Positions 51,607 through 60,419 of a stretch of 64,000 bases of DNA are shown one piece after another. The DNA lies in contig QKAF01000110.1 of NCBI GenBank assembly GCA_003246455.1, positions 87,926-151,925 of the forward strand. Reading direction: 5' to 3'. The stretch comes from Bacteroidota bacterium (lineage in GTDB: Bacteria; Bacteroidota; Ignavibacteria; SZUA-365). The translations under genes and the position numbers were made by a program. Below the pieces are notes generated by a model. It was not told where the DNA came from. It searched no databases and worked only from the letters and a program-made list of their open reading frames with translations. Numbering within the stretch: the stretch's first letter is position 1; each line of letters starts with the position of its first letter.

Positions 51607-52434
51607 CTATACGTCCAGCCGGGCGATGACGCCCTTCATGAGCGCCCGCAGCCGCGGTTCCGTACCGTTGGCGATCTTGATGATCGACGGGACATCCACG
51701 GGTTCGAGGGCGTCGGGGAAGCACTCATCGGTGATGATGGAAAACGCGAGCACTTTCATTCCCATATGAATGGCGACGATGTTTTCGGGCACCGTCGACA
51801 TTCCGACGACATCGGCACCGATGCCGCGCAAGAAACGGTACTCGGCCCGGGTTTCAAGATTCGGACCGGCCACGGCGACGAAAACTCCTTTTCGCAGCGG
51901 GATGCGCTCCTCGAGTGCAACAGACTCCGCCAGTTCGATATAATGCTCGGAGTACGCCTCGCTCATATCGGGGAAACGTGGCCCGAGGGTTTCGTCGTTG
52001 GGGCCGATGAGCGGATTGTCCCCGATCAGATTGATGTGATCATAGATCACCATGATATCTCCCCTGCGAAACGTCGGATTCATTCCGCCTGCCGCGTTGG
52101 AGATCAGCAGGGAACGCACGCCCAGCGCGTGCATGACGCGCACGGGAAAAGTCACCTGTTTCAGGGTGTAGCCTTCGTAGAAATGAAAGCGGCCCTGCAT
52201 GGCGACGACCGATTTCCCGCCAAGTTTTCCGAAGATCAGCTTTCCTTTGTGGGACTCCACCGTTGAAATCGGGAAATGCGGTATGTCCTTGTATTCGAGT
52301 ACGATTTCCGTTTCGATTTCCTCGACGAGTCCCCCGAGGCCGGTACCGAGGATGATACCGACGGAAGGCGTGCTCGCCGTATGGCTTCGGATGAAGTTTA
52401 CGGCATCCTGCATCTGTGCGCGTATTTCAGACAT
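51607..52434 (-). CDS. punA: Purine nucleoside phosphorylase
   Basis: Phosphorolysis of purine nucleosides (salvage). 275 residues of the trimeric PNP family: phosphate loop ILGTGLGGLVEE, QGRFHFYEGY, SNAAGGMNPTFRRGDIM, and the purine-site segment FVAVAGPNLETRAEYRFLRGIGADVVGMSTVPE. Starts on the last base of the divIVA-type gene's stop codon (one-base overlap). Complements deoC and the deaminases. Confidence 0.95.
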   Translation of the reverse strand: MSEIRAQMQDAVNFIRSHTASTPSVGIILGTGLGGLVEEIETEIVLEYKDIPHFPISTVESHKGKLIFGKLGGKSVVAMQGRFHFYEGYTLKQVTFPVRVMHALGVRSLLISNAAGGMNPTFRRGDIMVIYDHINLIGDNPLIGPNDETLGPRFPDMSEAYSEHYIELAESVALEERIPLRKGVFVAVAGPNLETRAEYRFLRGIGADVVGMSTVPENIVAIHMGMKVLAFSIITDECFPDALEPVDVPSIIKIANGTEPRLRALMKGVIARLDV

Positions 52435-53057
52435 TATTGTATTCCCTGCTGATCTAATCGCTCAATGATTTCATCCATCGCGTCGGTATCGAGCCCTTCC
52501 CTGGTGCGGGTTGCACGCTGGAGAGCCGAGGCCATCGGACGCGACGGTTTCCCGCGCTCGAGCGCGGCGAGAAAATCCACCTGCGCCCGGAGGATCGATT
52601 TGATACGCGTGATAAGCGCGAGTTTTTTCGTTTCCAGCAGGTCGATCTGCTCCTTGAGCCCCTGGAGACGCGCATTGCCCTGCATGAGCTGCCGCTCCGC
52701 CCGCCGTTCCGCATCGCGGATCACGATTTCCGCTTCGCGGCGGGCATTTTCCAGAACGGCTTTCCGCTCCTGTTCGACCTTGTACGACATCGCGGCAGCG
52801 CTGGCCTCCGCCTGTCCGACCATTTTCTTCGAAGCGTCCTTCATTTCCGCGAGCATGCCGCGGACGCGCTGTTCGAGAACCTGGGATTGACGAAGCTGCT
52901 GTTCGAGCGAGCGGATTTCATTTCGCAGGGCATGATTCTCATCATACATCCCCACGATCTCTTCCGCCAGGAGTCGGAGATACGCCTGGACCTCTTCCGG
53001 GTTCAACCCTTTTTTGACGGTCGAAAAGGATTTGCGGGAAATCGATTCTACGTTCAC
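52434..53057 (-). CDS. DivIVA-domain coiled-coil protein
   Basis: I start at the GTG at 53057 (MNVESISRKSFSTVKKGLNPEEVQAYL), since it has an 8-base perfect Shine-Dalgarno GAGGTGAT that overlaps the yggS stop codon; 207 residues. N-terminal DivIVA domain (about 5-40), then a long coiled coil (about 45-150, with EARREAEIVIRDAERRAERQL). DivIVA proteins mark poles or septa in Gram-positives; a role in cell shape is possible here but not shown. Translation is probably coupled to yggS. Confidence 0.87.
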   Translation of the reverse strand: MNVESISRKSFSTVKKGLNPEEVQAYLRLLAEEIVGMYDENHALRNEIRSLEQQLRQSQVLEQRVRGMLAEMKDASKKMVGQAEASAAAMSYKVEQERKAVLENARREAEIVIRDAERRAERQLMQGNARLQGLKEQIDLLETKKLALITRIKSILRAQVDFLAALERGKPSRPMASALQRATRTREGLDTDAMDEIIERLDQQGIQ

Positions 53058-53067
53058 GGCAATCACC

Positions 53068-53745
53068 TCACGCTCTGGGTCCAAAAATGGCGCTTCCTAT
53101 ACGGATAAGCGTGGCGCCTTCTTCAATTGCGACTTCAAAATCGTTTGTCATACCCATGGACAGTTCGCCGACGGATTTTCCGGGATACCTGCTGACCAGT
53201 TCGTCGCGCAGCGATCGCATCAGCCGAAACGCGGGGCGAACCCGTTCGGGATCGTCTTCATATGCGGCGACGGTCATCAGGCCTCGCAGCCGCACATGCG
53301 CCGTTTGCATGATATGATCGGCAAGCGCGGGCAGCGCGTCCGGAGTCACCCCGAATTTGGATTCCTCGCCGCTGCTGTTCACTTCTATCAGAACATCGCA
53401 GACGCGGTCGAGTTGACTGCACTGCCGATCGATTTCATCGGCAAGCGCCGCGGTATCGACCGAATGCACCAGCACGACCGATTCGGCGATGTACTTCACC
53501 TTGTTGCGCTGCAGGTGGCCGATCATATGAAACCGGTGCGAACCCAGAGCGCCGCGTTTATCCAGATATTCCTGAACCCGATTTTCACCGATATCGCGAA
53601 GGCCTTCCGCGAGGACTTCGTTGACGCGTTGAGCACTCTGCGTCTTCGTCACCGCGACCAGTGTGACCTCTTCTCGCGCGCGACCGCTTCGTTCGCAGGC
53701 GCCGCGTATACGTTCCTCGATATTCGTGATGCGCTCTGCCAACAT
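53068..53745 (-). CDS. yggS: YggS/PROSC-family PLP-binding protein
   Basis: The ORF track starts at 54423, but the family start is MLAERITNIEERIRGACERSG (ATG 53745); 225 residues. The PLP lysine is in LVAVTKTQSAQRV, with GENRVQEYLDK, FHMIGHLQRNKVKY, VNSSGEESKFGV and LSMGMTNDFEVAIEEGATLIRIG all present. These proteins control pyridoxal-phosphate homeostasis; no enzymatic activity is known. First gene of the minus cluster yggS-divIVA-punA-DUF2905-ileS-dksA-lspA-rluD. Confidence 0.95.
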   Translation of the reverse strand: MLAERITNIEERIRGACERSGRAREEVTLVAVTKTQSAQRVNEVLAEGLRDIGENRVQEYLDKRGALGSHRFHMIGHLQRNKVKYIAESVVLVHSVDTAALADEIDRQCSQLDRVCDVLIEVNSSGEESKFGVTPDALPALADHIMQTAHVRLRGLMTVAAYEDDPERVRPAFRLMRSLRDELVSRYPGKSVGELSMGMTNDFEVAIEEGATLIRIGSAIFGPRA

Positions 53746-53871
53746 AAGACAATGAATATATTCGCCCGGCACCTCAATTCCAAGGCACACCGCAGTTCCA
53801 GGCCCCTCGCCCGCCCTGTTGAAAGGGTTCGGACGCGATGCAGGAATATCCGGTGCCGGCCGCGTATCCAT

Positions 53872-53903
53872 TTTGAATATCACTGCATTATTGCATAACT
53901 TCC
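53872..53903 (+). promoter_or_regulatory. Promoter of the PfkB-like gene
   Basis: TTTG, 20 bases, TAACTTCC; leader of about 65 bases to the ATG at 53974. Nearly the same as the tRNA and efp promoters. Confidence 0.6.
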
Positions 53904-53973
53904 AGCGACTTACCGTACCATTTGTTTTTGTCCTCCGCCGGACAAAGCACAAACTCTGAAGAGGAGCAAAGGG

Positions 53974-54939
53974 ATGAACGACTTGAGAGTGCCACCCCCG
54001 GTTATCTACGATTTGACCACGGTCGGTGAAGCGTTCGTTGAGCTGCGTGCGGAAGACTCCGCCCTGCCGGAAGCCACGAACTTCGTCAAACGGATCACCG
54101 GATCCGCGGCCATGATCTCGATCTACTACAGCATGCTGGGCGGAAAGACCAACTGCATCGCTTCCGTGGGAGCGGATGCGCACGGGACATTCGTACAGAA
54201 CACCCTGCGTCAGCATAAAGTCAACGTCTCCACCATGCAGTTCTCGCGCGAGCATCAGACGAGCCTGCTGTTCACTTCGCGGCTCGGGCGCATAATCCAG
54301 TCCGCCTACTACCGGCTTTCGGAGTGGCAGCTGCACAACACGAAGGAGCACGTGACGCTCGCGCAGGGCAGCCGCATTGTCCACGGAAGCGGCTTCTGCC
54401 TCTGGAAGCACCCCGCGCGGCACAGCGTGTTCGAGATTCTTCGCCTTTCGAAGAAATTCGAAAGCACCACGGTGCTGCAGCCGTTCTATGAGCCGGCGCT
54501 GTGGCGCAACAGGAATGACGCGCTGTCAACCATCAAAAAGACCCTGCAGTTCGCCGACATTCTGACACCGACGATCGACGACGCCGAGAATCTCTTCGGG
54601 AAGGCTACGCGCGAGGATTATCTGAAGAACTACCACGACATGGGCGCGAAAACCGTGATCATGACGATGGGGAAACAGGGCGCGCTGGTATCGGACGGAA
54701 ACAAGGTCGTTCGCGTCCCCGCGGTGGAAGCCGAGGTGGTGGATCCGAGCGGCGTGCACGACGCTTGGCATGCAGGACTCTTCTACGCGATCAACAACGG
54801 CAAGCCGCTGGCCAACGCCACCTACTTCGCCAATGCCGTCGCGGCATGGGTGCTGAGCCGAGACGGTTCACTGGTGGATCTTCCCGCCCCCGGGGAAATC
54901 ACCCAGCAGCTTCTCGACAAACCGTTCGAAGACGTGTAA
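53974..54939 (+). CDS. PfkB-fold sugar-kinase-like protein with altered active site
   Basis: 321 residues of the PfkB/ribokinase fold (LTTVGEAFVELRAE start, ASVGADAHGTFVQNTL, TVIMTMGKQGALVSDG). The anion-hole motif, normally GAGD, is GVHD here (VVDPSGVHDAWHAGL, about 257-268); the catalytic Asp263 remains. The substrate motif GGxxxN is GSAAMI and the NxxE motif reads TPTIDDAENLFG, lacking the Asn. Activity is therefore uncertain: an unusual kinase or a non-catalytic binder. A good AGAGGAG site precedes the start. Confidence 0.85.
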   Translation: MNDLRVPPPVIYDLTTVGEAFVELRAEDSALPEATNFVKRITGSAAMISIYYSMLGGKTNCIASVGADAHGTFVQNTLRQHKVNVSTMQFSREHQTSLLFTSRLGRIIQSAYYRLSEWQLHNTKEHVTLAQGSRIVHGSGFCLWKHPARHSVFEILRLSKKFESTTVLQPFYEPALWRNRNDALSTIKKTLQFADILTPTIDDAENLFGKATREDYLKNYHDMGAKTVIMTMGKQGALVSDGNKVVRVPAVEAEVVDPSGVHDAWHAGLFYAINNGKPLANATYFANAVAAWVLSRDGSLVDLPAPGEITQQLLDKPFEDV

Positions 54940-54944
54940 CAGCA

Positions 54945-55526
54945 TCAATCAAGAAAGCGGACAGGGATCTGCAGTGCTTCTTCGAGGCGCTGCAGATATT
55001 CGTCCCGCGATATCTCGAAGGCGCCGAACCGGAGGAGATGCGACGTGGTATACTGCACGTCCAGCAGCGTCATCCCGCGGTCATTCATCCGGGCGCAGAG
55101 CGCAGCCATCGCGACCTTTGATGCGTCGCGCTTCAGGAAAAACATCGACTCCCCGAAAAACGCCCCTCCCATCGACACGCCATACAGCCCCCCGGCCAGT
55201 TCCCCGTCCTGCCATGCTTCGACCGAATGCGCATACCCCAGCTCATGGAGTGCGACGTATGACGCGATAATCGCTTCCGAAATCCACGTGTCGTCGCGCG
55301 CGGCGCAGTGCCGCATCACGCTTTCGAAACAGGTATTGATGCGGATCTCGAATCTTCCGGATTGGAGGGTTTTACGGAGACTGCCGGAAATGTGCAGCCG
55401 GGAGGGTTCAATAATCGTGCGCGGATCGGGACTGTAGAGCATGATCGGCCCCTCCCTGCCCTCCGCCATGGGAAAAATGCCCGAGGCGTACATGGTGAGC
55501 AGGTCGGAGACGGAGATGGCTGTCAT
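54945..55526 (-). CDS. aat: Leucyl/phenylalanyl-tRNA-protein transferase
   Basis: Adds Leu or Phe to N-terminal Arg/Lys of proteins, marking them for ClpAP degradation (N-degron pathway). 193 residues with YASGIFPMAEGREGPIMLYSPDPRTIIEP, ISEAIIASYVALHELGYAHSVEAWQDGELAGGLYGVSMGGAFFGESMF and LLDVQYTTSHLLRFGAFEISRDEY, the family core. Convergent with the PfkB-like gene and 3 bases downstream of the recombinase-like gene, probably an operon pair. Confidence 0.95.
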   Translation of the reverse strand: MTAISVSDLLTMYASGIFPMAEGREGPIMLYSPDPRTIIEPSRLHISGSLRKTLQSGRFEIRINTCFESVMRHCAARDDTWISEAIIASYVALHELGYAHSVEAWQDGELAGGLYGVSMGGAFFGESMFFLKRDASKVAMAALCARMNDRGMTLLDVQYTTSHLLRFGAFEISRDEYLQRLEEALQIPVRFLD

Positions 55527-55529
55527 GGA

Positions 55530-56411
55530 TCATTGCTCCCGTTCGTCGTCCATGTCCTCTTTCAGCCGCTGCAGGGTTTTAAGCGACGATACGCCCAGGA
55601 CGCGTGCCACGGTCTCGAGCGGTTTCCCGGCCTGAAGCGCCGACGCTGCATAGGTATTCCGCAGCATCGAGGGGGTGATTTCATTCATGCCGGCGTTCCG
55701 TCCGACGCGTTTCACCAGCTGGTCCACCGCTTGCTGGGTCAGCGCGGTCCCGTCGTAGGTAATGAACAGCGGTTCCTTCCGCAAACGCTTGGCCATGATG
55801 GCCACGCCGCGCCATCGCATGTACTGGCGAAGCGCGTTCTGCGCGCGGGATGTCAGGTAGACGAAGCGGGTGGTCTTGCCGCGCACGCCCTTGATGAAGA
55901 GGCGGGCCTCACGCGGGGTCATGTGCACATCACCGACGGTGATCGCACAGAGTTCGCTGCTGCGCAGCCCGCTGTGCAGCAGCAGCAGGATGACGGCGGC
56001 CTCGAGGGGACCGGGATTCCGTTCCGCCGTGCGGGCCAGCAGCAAGGCGTCCTTTCGCGGCAGCACGATCGGTGCGCGGGGTTCCGCGTTGATCCCGCTT
56101 ATCGCGGAAGCCGGGTTGTTCTCCATCGCGCCGTTCTGCACGCAGTATTCGAAAAACTGACGCAGCGCCGTGATTTTCCGGTTCACGGAAGCAGGTGAGG
56201 AATTCCTTGTCAACAAAAAGGTCCGGAAATCCTGGACATCGCTTCGCGTCAGCTGGGTCAGCGCAAATTCTTCCCCGAACGTGTTTCCGCACCACTGGGA
56301 AAACTGGCGAAGGTCGTTCGCATAGGAGCGGATAGTGTTGAGGTGCTTTCCCTCCCGGGTGAGATGCGCTTCAAAAGCCAGTTGTATTTCGAGTACCTGT
56401 TGTCCTGCCAT
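55530..56411 (-). CDS. Tyrosine-recombinase (XerC/XerD-like) protein lacking the nucleophilic Tyr
   Basis: 293 residues with a SAM-like N-terminal core-binding domain (about 10-100, TIRSYANDLRQFSQWC) and an integrase catalytic-like domain (about 115-285). Arg I is present (LLLHSGLRSSELCAI, Arg150) and the beta-hairpin Lys seems kept (IKGVRGKTTRFV). The HxLRH motif reads PSMLRNTYA (Arg251 kept; His missing), and the LGHSxxxTTxxY region reads LGVSSLKTLQRL, so His and the nucleophilic Tyr are replaced by Val274 and Leu283. The frame is open and continuous, so it is not a frameshift. It probably binds DNA without cutting it. Confidence 0.85.
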   Translation of the reverse strand: MAGQQVLEIQLAFEAHLTREGKHLNTIRSYANDLRQFSQWCGNTFGEEFALTQLTRSDVQDFRTFLLTRNSSPASVNRKITALRQFFEYCVQNGAMENNPASAISGINAEPRAPIVLPRKDALLLARTAERNPGPLEAAVILLLLHSGLRSSELCAITVGDVHMTPREARLFIKGVRGKTTRFVYLTSRAQNALRQYMRWRGVAIMAKRLRKEPLFITYDGTALTQQAVDQLVKRVGRNAGMNEITPSMLRNTYAASALQAGKPLETVARVLGVSSLKTLQRLKEDMDDEREQ

Positions 56412-56535
56412 AATTCAGGAGAGACGTCTTTTTTCTGTAACAGCGAATCAATCAGGAAATATCTCACGCCGGAGAGAAAAAACAAAACTCCGTCATTCCA
56501 ACGCACGGATTCCGCATTGAAACAGCCGCAGCCGC

Positions 56536-56566
56536 TTTCAGGAATGGCCGATATTTTGTATTTTAG
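56536..56566 (+). promoter_or_regulatory. Promoter of gyrA
   Basis: TTTC, 19 bases, TATTTTAG (7 of 8 to TAnnTTTG), about 40 bases before the gyrA ATG. A neighbouring TATTTTG could be an alternative -7 box. No operator-like repeat seen. Confidence 0.4.
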
Positions 56567-56604
56567 GATGATATATTTAAACCATCCGTACACCTGACAG
56601 GCCT

Positions 56605-59070
56605 ATGTCAACTCCCACCGAAAAGATCCTCCGCGTCAGCATCGAGGACGAACTTAAAAGCTCCTATATAGATTATTCGATGTCGGTTATCGTCTCCCGC
56701 GCGCTGCCGGATGTGCGGGACGGTCTCAAGCCCGTGCATCGCCGTATCCTGTATGGGATGAACGAACTGAGCCTCACCCCGACCCGTCCGTACAAGAAAT
56801 CCGCCCGTATCGTCGGAGAAGTGCTCGGCAAGTACCATCCGCACGGCGATTCCGCCGTGTACGATACCATGGTGCGCATGGTGCAGGATTTCTCCCTGCG
56901 CTATCCCCTGGTGCAGGGACAGGGCAACTTCGGTTCCGTCGACGGTGATTCCGCCGCCGCCATGCGTTATACCGAAGCGCGCATGGCCCCGATCGCCCTT
57001 GAAATGCTGCGGGACCTGGAAAAAGACACGGTTGATTTCCAGCCGAATTTCGACGATTCGCTGCAGGAACCGCGCGTCATGCCTGCCCTGCTGCCGAATC
57101 TGCTCGTGAACGGGACAGGCGGTATCGCCGTGGGAATGGCGACCAACATCCCGCCGCATAACCTCGGCGAAATCATCGACGGACTGTCGGCGATGATCGA
57201 AAATCCGGATATCAGTCCTGAAGACCTGATGAAGCTGGTGAAGGCGCCGGATTTTCCGACCGGCGGCATCATTTTCGGCTACCAGGGTGTGCAGGATGCC
57301 TACCTGACCGGCCGCGGGAAGATCATCGTGCGGGGACGCGCGAACATCGAGACGCTGAAGAACGGCCGCGAGAATATCATCATCAGCGAACTTCCCTATC
57401 AGGTGAACAAGGCGAACCTGATCGAAAAAATCGCGGAACTCGTCAAGGCCGGGAAAATCGAAGGCATCAGCAACATCCGCGACGAATCCGACCGCGACGG
57501 CATGCGCATCGTGATCGAGACCAAGCGCGACGGCAACCCCGAGGTCGTGCTCAACAACCTGTACAAGCACACGCAGATGCAGGTCACCTTCGGTGCGATC
57601 ATGCTGGCCCTCGTCGACGGGCGGCCGAAAGTGCTCGCGCTGAAGGAGATCATGCAGCATTTCCTCGAGTTCCGGCACGAAGTCGTGATTCGGCGCACGA
57701 AGTTCGAACTCGCCGAGGCAGAGCGCCGCGCACATATTCTCGAAGGCTACCTCATCGCGCTCGACAACATCGACGAGGTCATCGAAACGATCAAGAAATC
57801 GCGGGATGTTGATGCGGCGCGCAGCAATCTCATGCGCAAATTCAAGCTCAGTGAGATCCAGGCCAAGGCCATTCTCGACATGCGTCTCCAGCGCCTGACC
57901 GGTCTCGAGCGGAAGAAAATCGAGGACGAGTACAAGGAAACCATCAAGCTCATCGCGCGTCTCCGCGGGATCCTCGAAAACGCGACGCTGCGCTGGCAGG
58001 TCATCGGTGACGAACTCCGCGCCCTTCGCGACAAGTACAGCGATGATCGCCGCACGGAGGTCATTTATGACTACGCGGACTTCAAACTCGAGGACATGAT
58101 CGCCGAAGAGGACGTCGTCATTACGATCAGCCACCAGGGCTTCATCAAACGCACCCCGGTCAGCACGTATCGCCGCCAGGGCCGCGGCGGGAAGGGCGTC
58201 GCCGGTTCGGCCACGCGTGACGACGATTTCGTCGAACACATGTTCATCGCCTCGACGCATCACTATATCCTGTTCTTCACCGACAAGGGACGCTGCTACT
58301 GGCTGAAAGTGTTCGAGGTGCCGGAAGGCGGCCGTACGGCACGCGGACGCGCGATCATCAACCTGATCAGCAAGCAGAAAGATGAGAATGTAGCGGCCTT
58401 CGTCACCGTGAAGGAATTTACCGACACCCAGTACATCATGATGAGCACCTCGCTCGGAACCGTCAAAAAGACCGTTCTCAGTGCGTACGGCAATCCGCGT
58501 TCCACCGGAATCATCGCCATCAATCTGTCGGAAGGCGACAACCTCATCGACGCGAAAATCACCGACGGCAACAGCGATATCCTTATCGCCACCCGAAACG
58601 GGCAGGCGATCCGCTTTACGGAATCCGACGTCCGCGACATGGGACGAAACGCGACCGGTGTACGCGGAATCGCGCTCGCCGGTGACGATATCGTCATCGG
58701 TATGGTCGTGGGACGCCCGAACGGGAACGTTCTGGTGGTCAGCGAGCACGGCTACGGAAAGCGCAGCGAGGTTTCCTCCTACCGCCATACCAAGCGCGGC
58801 GGCAAAGGGGTGATCACGATGAACGTCACCGCGAAAACCGGGCCGGTACTTTCGATCAAGGACGTTTCTGATCAGGATGACATTGTGATCATCACCTCAC
58901 GCGGCCAGGTCATCCGTCAGCACGTCAGGAAGCTCCGCGTCATGGGACGAAACACCCAGGGCGTCCGACTCATCGATCTTCGCGACGGGGACTCGATCGC
59001 CGACGTGGCGAGAGTATCCTCCGATACAGAAATCGAGAACGGATCGGAAGCGACGGACGACGTACAGTAA
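56605..59070 (+). CDS. gyrA: DNA gyrase subunit A
   Basis: Cuts and rejoins DNA during supercoiling. 821 residues; catalytic Tyr in [10 protein letters not shown], quinolone-resistance region [19 protein letters not shown] with Ser at the position equivalent to E. coli Ser83 and Asp/Glu pair nearby readable as DSAVYD. C-terminal beta-pinwheel repeats include the GyrA-box-like GRGGKGV ([11 protein letters not shown]) that separates gyrase from topo IV. gyrB is not in the window. The first ATG at 56605 fits the family. Confidence 0.96.
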   Translation: MSTPTEKILRVSIEDELKSSYIDYSMSVIVSRALPDVRDGLKPVHRRILYGMNELSLTPTRPYKKSARIVGEVLGKYHPHGDSAVYDTMVRMVQDFSLRYPLVQGQGNFGSVDGDSAAAMRYTEARMAPIALEMLRDLEKDTVDFQPNFDDSLQEPRVMPALLPNLLVNGTGGIAVGMATNIPPHNLGEIIDGLSAMIENPDISPEDLMKLVKAPDFPTGGIIFGYQGVQDAYLTGRGKIIVRGRANIETLKNGRENIIISELPYQVNKANLIEKIAELVKAGKIEGISNIRDESDRDGMRIVIETKRDGNPEVVLNNLYKHTQMQVTFGAIMLALVDGRPKVLALKEIMQHFLEFRHEVVIRRTKFELAEAERRAHILEGYLIALDNIDEVIETIKKSRDVDAARSNLMRKFKLSEIQAKAILDMRLQRLTGLERKKIEDEYKETIKLIARLRGILENATLRWQVIGDELRALRDKYSDDRRTEVIYDYADFKLEDMIAEEDVVITISHQGFIKRTPVSTYRRQGRGGKGVAGSATRDDDFVEHMFIASTHHYILFFTDKGRCYWLKVFEVPEGGRTARGRAIINLISKQKDENVAAFVTVKEFTDTQYIMMSTSLGTVKKTVLSAYGNPRSTGIIAINLSEGDNLIDAKITDGNSDILIATRNGQAIRFTESDVRDMGRNATGVRGIALAGDDIVIGMVVGRPNGNVLVVSEHGYGKRSEVSSYRHTKRGGKGVITMNVTAKTGPVLSIKDVSDQDDIVIITSRGQVIRQHVRKLRVMGRNTQGVRLIDLRDGDSIADVARVSSDTEIENGSEATDDVQ

Positions 59071-59396
59071 CGGGAACGGAACCCTCCCATCCGAAGGGTG
59101 CCGGCCGGTGTACGCGGCATATTGAAGTGTCGATTTTTCGTGCGTCAACTTCGAGCGCTTCGGCAACTCGGAAGCGGTAACCCATGATGCGTGAAGAAGG
59201 TAGGTCGCTCACATTATAGAGATTTCAGAGCTAAAAGTGAGCTTCCTATTGACTTTTTTCCCATTCCTGACTAGGTTCCGAGTATTCCTGTATAAGAGGT
59301 ACTGTACCATCATACCCTTTTTCGATCAGAACACGATCCGTCCCGAAGCTGCTTGCCTCCCGAGGCTGGTCGTTCATTCCACAGTCTGAGGTGTCC
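59071..59396. other. Intergenic region between gyrA and the secreted-protein cluster (326 bases)
   Basis: No ORF with support. It holds a weak 5 bp hairpin (ACCCT / AGGGT) after gyrA without a T-run, a GCTCAC / GTGAGC inverted repeat (59207-59242, 24-base loop), and the promoter at 59249-59279. The transition from the GC-rich gyrA end to the more AT-rich promoter region is visible. Confidence 0.6.
59249..59279 (+). promoter_or_regulatory. Promoter of the 59397-61379 cluster
   Basis: TTGACT, 17 bases, TAGGTT(CC). The first hexamer is good; the second box is 6 of 8 to TAnnTTTG. TTG to TA is 20 bases, as elsewhere. The leader would be about 110 bases. Confidence 0.45.
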
Positions 59397-59903
59397 ATGA
59401 ACTGCATTCGTATCGCATTCAGCACGCTTTTGCTGACAATGTTTCTCCTGCCCTCCCTGAGTTTCGGACAGGGCAACGAAGGAACGATCGAGGCGTCCTG
59501 GAACCGAGCCCCTTCCCAGCCGGCCGAACGGATCGTGACGCCTCCGCCTCCCGCCCCCGCTCCGAAAACCGGAGACATGAGCTATACGAAAACCGCGTGG
59601 GAGAGCCAGCGTGCCAATACTTCGCGTCCCTGGCCTGCCCTTTCCGCCAATCCCACGATGAAAGAATATTTCGACGTCAACACTGCAGTGATCGATTCGC
59701 TGTCCCATTTGTACTGCCTTTCCAGCAACTACATCGGTACGCTGCGCATTCGTAACCAACAGGCAATGCAGAGCAAGGAACCCGGCATGCGGCAATTCGA
59801 CTACGACGGCAAGGCGAAGCCGGCCGACAGCGGTCAGCCGTCCCTGCAGGCGCTGCACAAGGAACTGCTGCAATTGCTGGATCGCTGTCTTGTCGGTCGC
59901 TGA
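59397..59903 (+). CDS. Secreted protein of unknown function
   Basis: I use the ATG at 59397 (MNCIRIAFSTLLLTMFLLPSLSFGQ) preceded by GAGGTG; 168 residues. Signal peptide, then a Pro-rich spacer (IVTPPPPAPAPKTGD, about 45-60) and a mostly helical remainder (ALHKELLQLLDRCLVG). One cysteine pair (Cys in YCLSSN and RCLVG). No recognised family. First of three secreted proteins in a row. Confidence 0.7.
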   Translation: MNCIRIAFSTLLLTMFLLPSLSFGQGNEGTIEASWNRAPSQPAERIVTPPPPAPAPKTGDMSYTKTAWESQRANTSRPWPALSANPTMKEYFDVNTAVIDSLSHLYCLSSNYIGTLRIRNQQAMQSKEPGMRQFDYDGKAKPADSGQPSLQALHKELLQLLDRCLVGR

Positions 59904-59961
59904 CCGGATGGCCTCCATTATCCGTGAATACTACTTTGGCACACATATCAGGAGCCTGCTC

Positions 59962-60372
59962 ATGAAACACTGTGTTCGTTTCTCTCTTATCGCCCTTCTG
60001 CTGATTCCTCTCTTTTCCGGCTGCCAGCCGATCGTGGAGGACCAGGATAACAACTGGATCACGTATGAAGTGCGTGAAGGACTGAATTACAACGACGCAT
60101 GGATGGTTGTCGTCGACGCCCTGCTCACCCGGGGATATCAGTTCGAGACGCTTTCGAAGGATGATGGCTACATGAAATCCGAGTGGCTGCACGAGACCGT
60201 GGAGTCGCAGGGCGTTGAAATCCGGACCCGCATTTCCGTGAAATTCACCTACGGCCGCCGGACGGTGCGCGTGAAAATCGACGAGGATTATCTGATCGGC
60301 TATAAGGAACCTGGTATTGACATTCCCCGTGTCGCTGACCTGAAGGTCGAACTTCGCGACCGCCTGCTTTGA
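59962..60372 (+). CDS. Small lipoprotein of unknown function
   Basis: I start at the ATG at 59962 (MKHCVRFSLIALLLIPLFSGC), a clean lipoprotein signal with lipid Cys21, preceded by AGGAG; 136 residues. The mature part (WITYEVREGLNYNDAWMVVVDALLTRGYQFETLSKDDGYMKSEW, then FTYGRRTVRVKIDEDYLI) alternates helices and strands, resembling small BamC-like or DUF4136-like folds (weak inference). Co-transcribed with its neighbours. Confidence 0.78.
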   Translation: MKHCVRFSLIALLLIPLFSGCQPIVEDQDNNWITYEVREGLNYNDAWMVVVDALLTRGYQFETLSKDDGYMKSEWLHETVESQGVEIRTRISVKFTYGRRTVRVKIDEDYLIGYKEPGIDIPRVADLKVELRDRLL

Positions 60373-60419
60373 TCCCAGCTGACACCAGGAATGCTATTTC
60401 ACCAACTCCGGAGGCCAAT

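Noticed and set aside
53746-54423. N-terminal extension of yggS in the ORF track
   Set aside because: It runs through the promoter and the coding part of the PfkB-like gene on the other strand and lies outside the family sequence, which begins at MLAERIT.
55530-55640. Frameshift as the cause of the missing recombinase tyrosine
   Set aside because: The frame reads cleanly to the stop, and aligning it with XerD keeps spacing (R, then LG, S, L, T), so the residues are replaced rather than shifted out.
56608-58788. 726-codon open frame antisense to gyrA
   Set aside because: Shadow of the GC-rich codon pattern of gyrA; its translation shows no recognisable domain and no start signals, while gyrA is intact.
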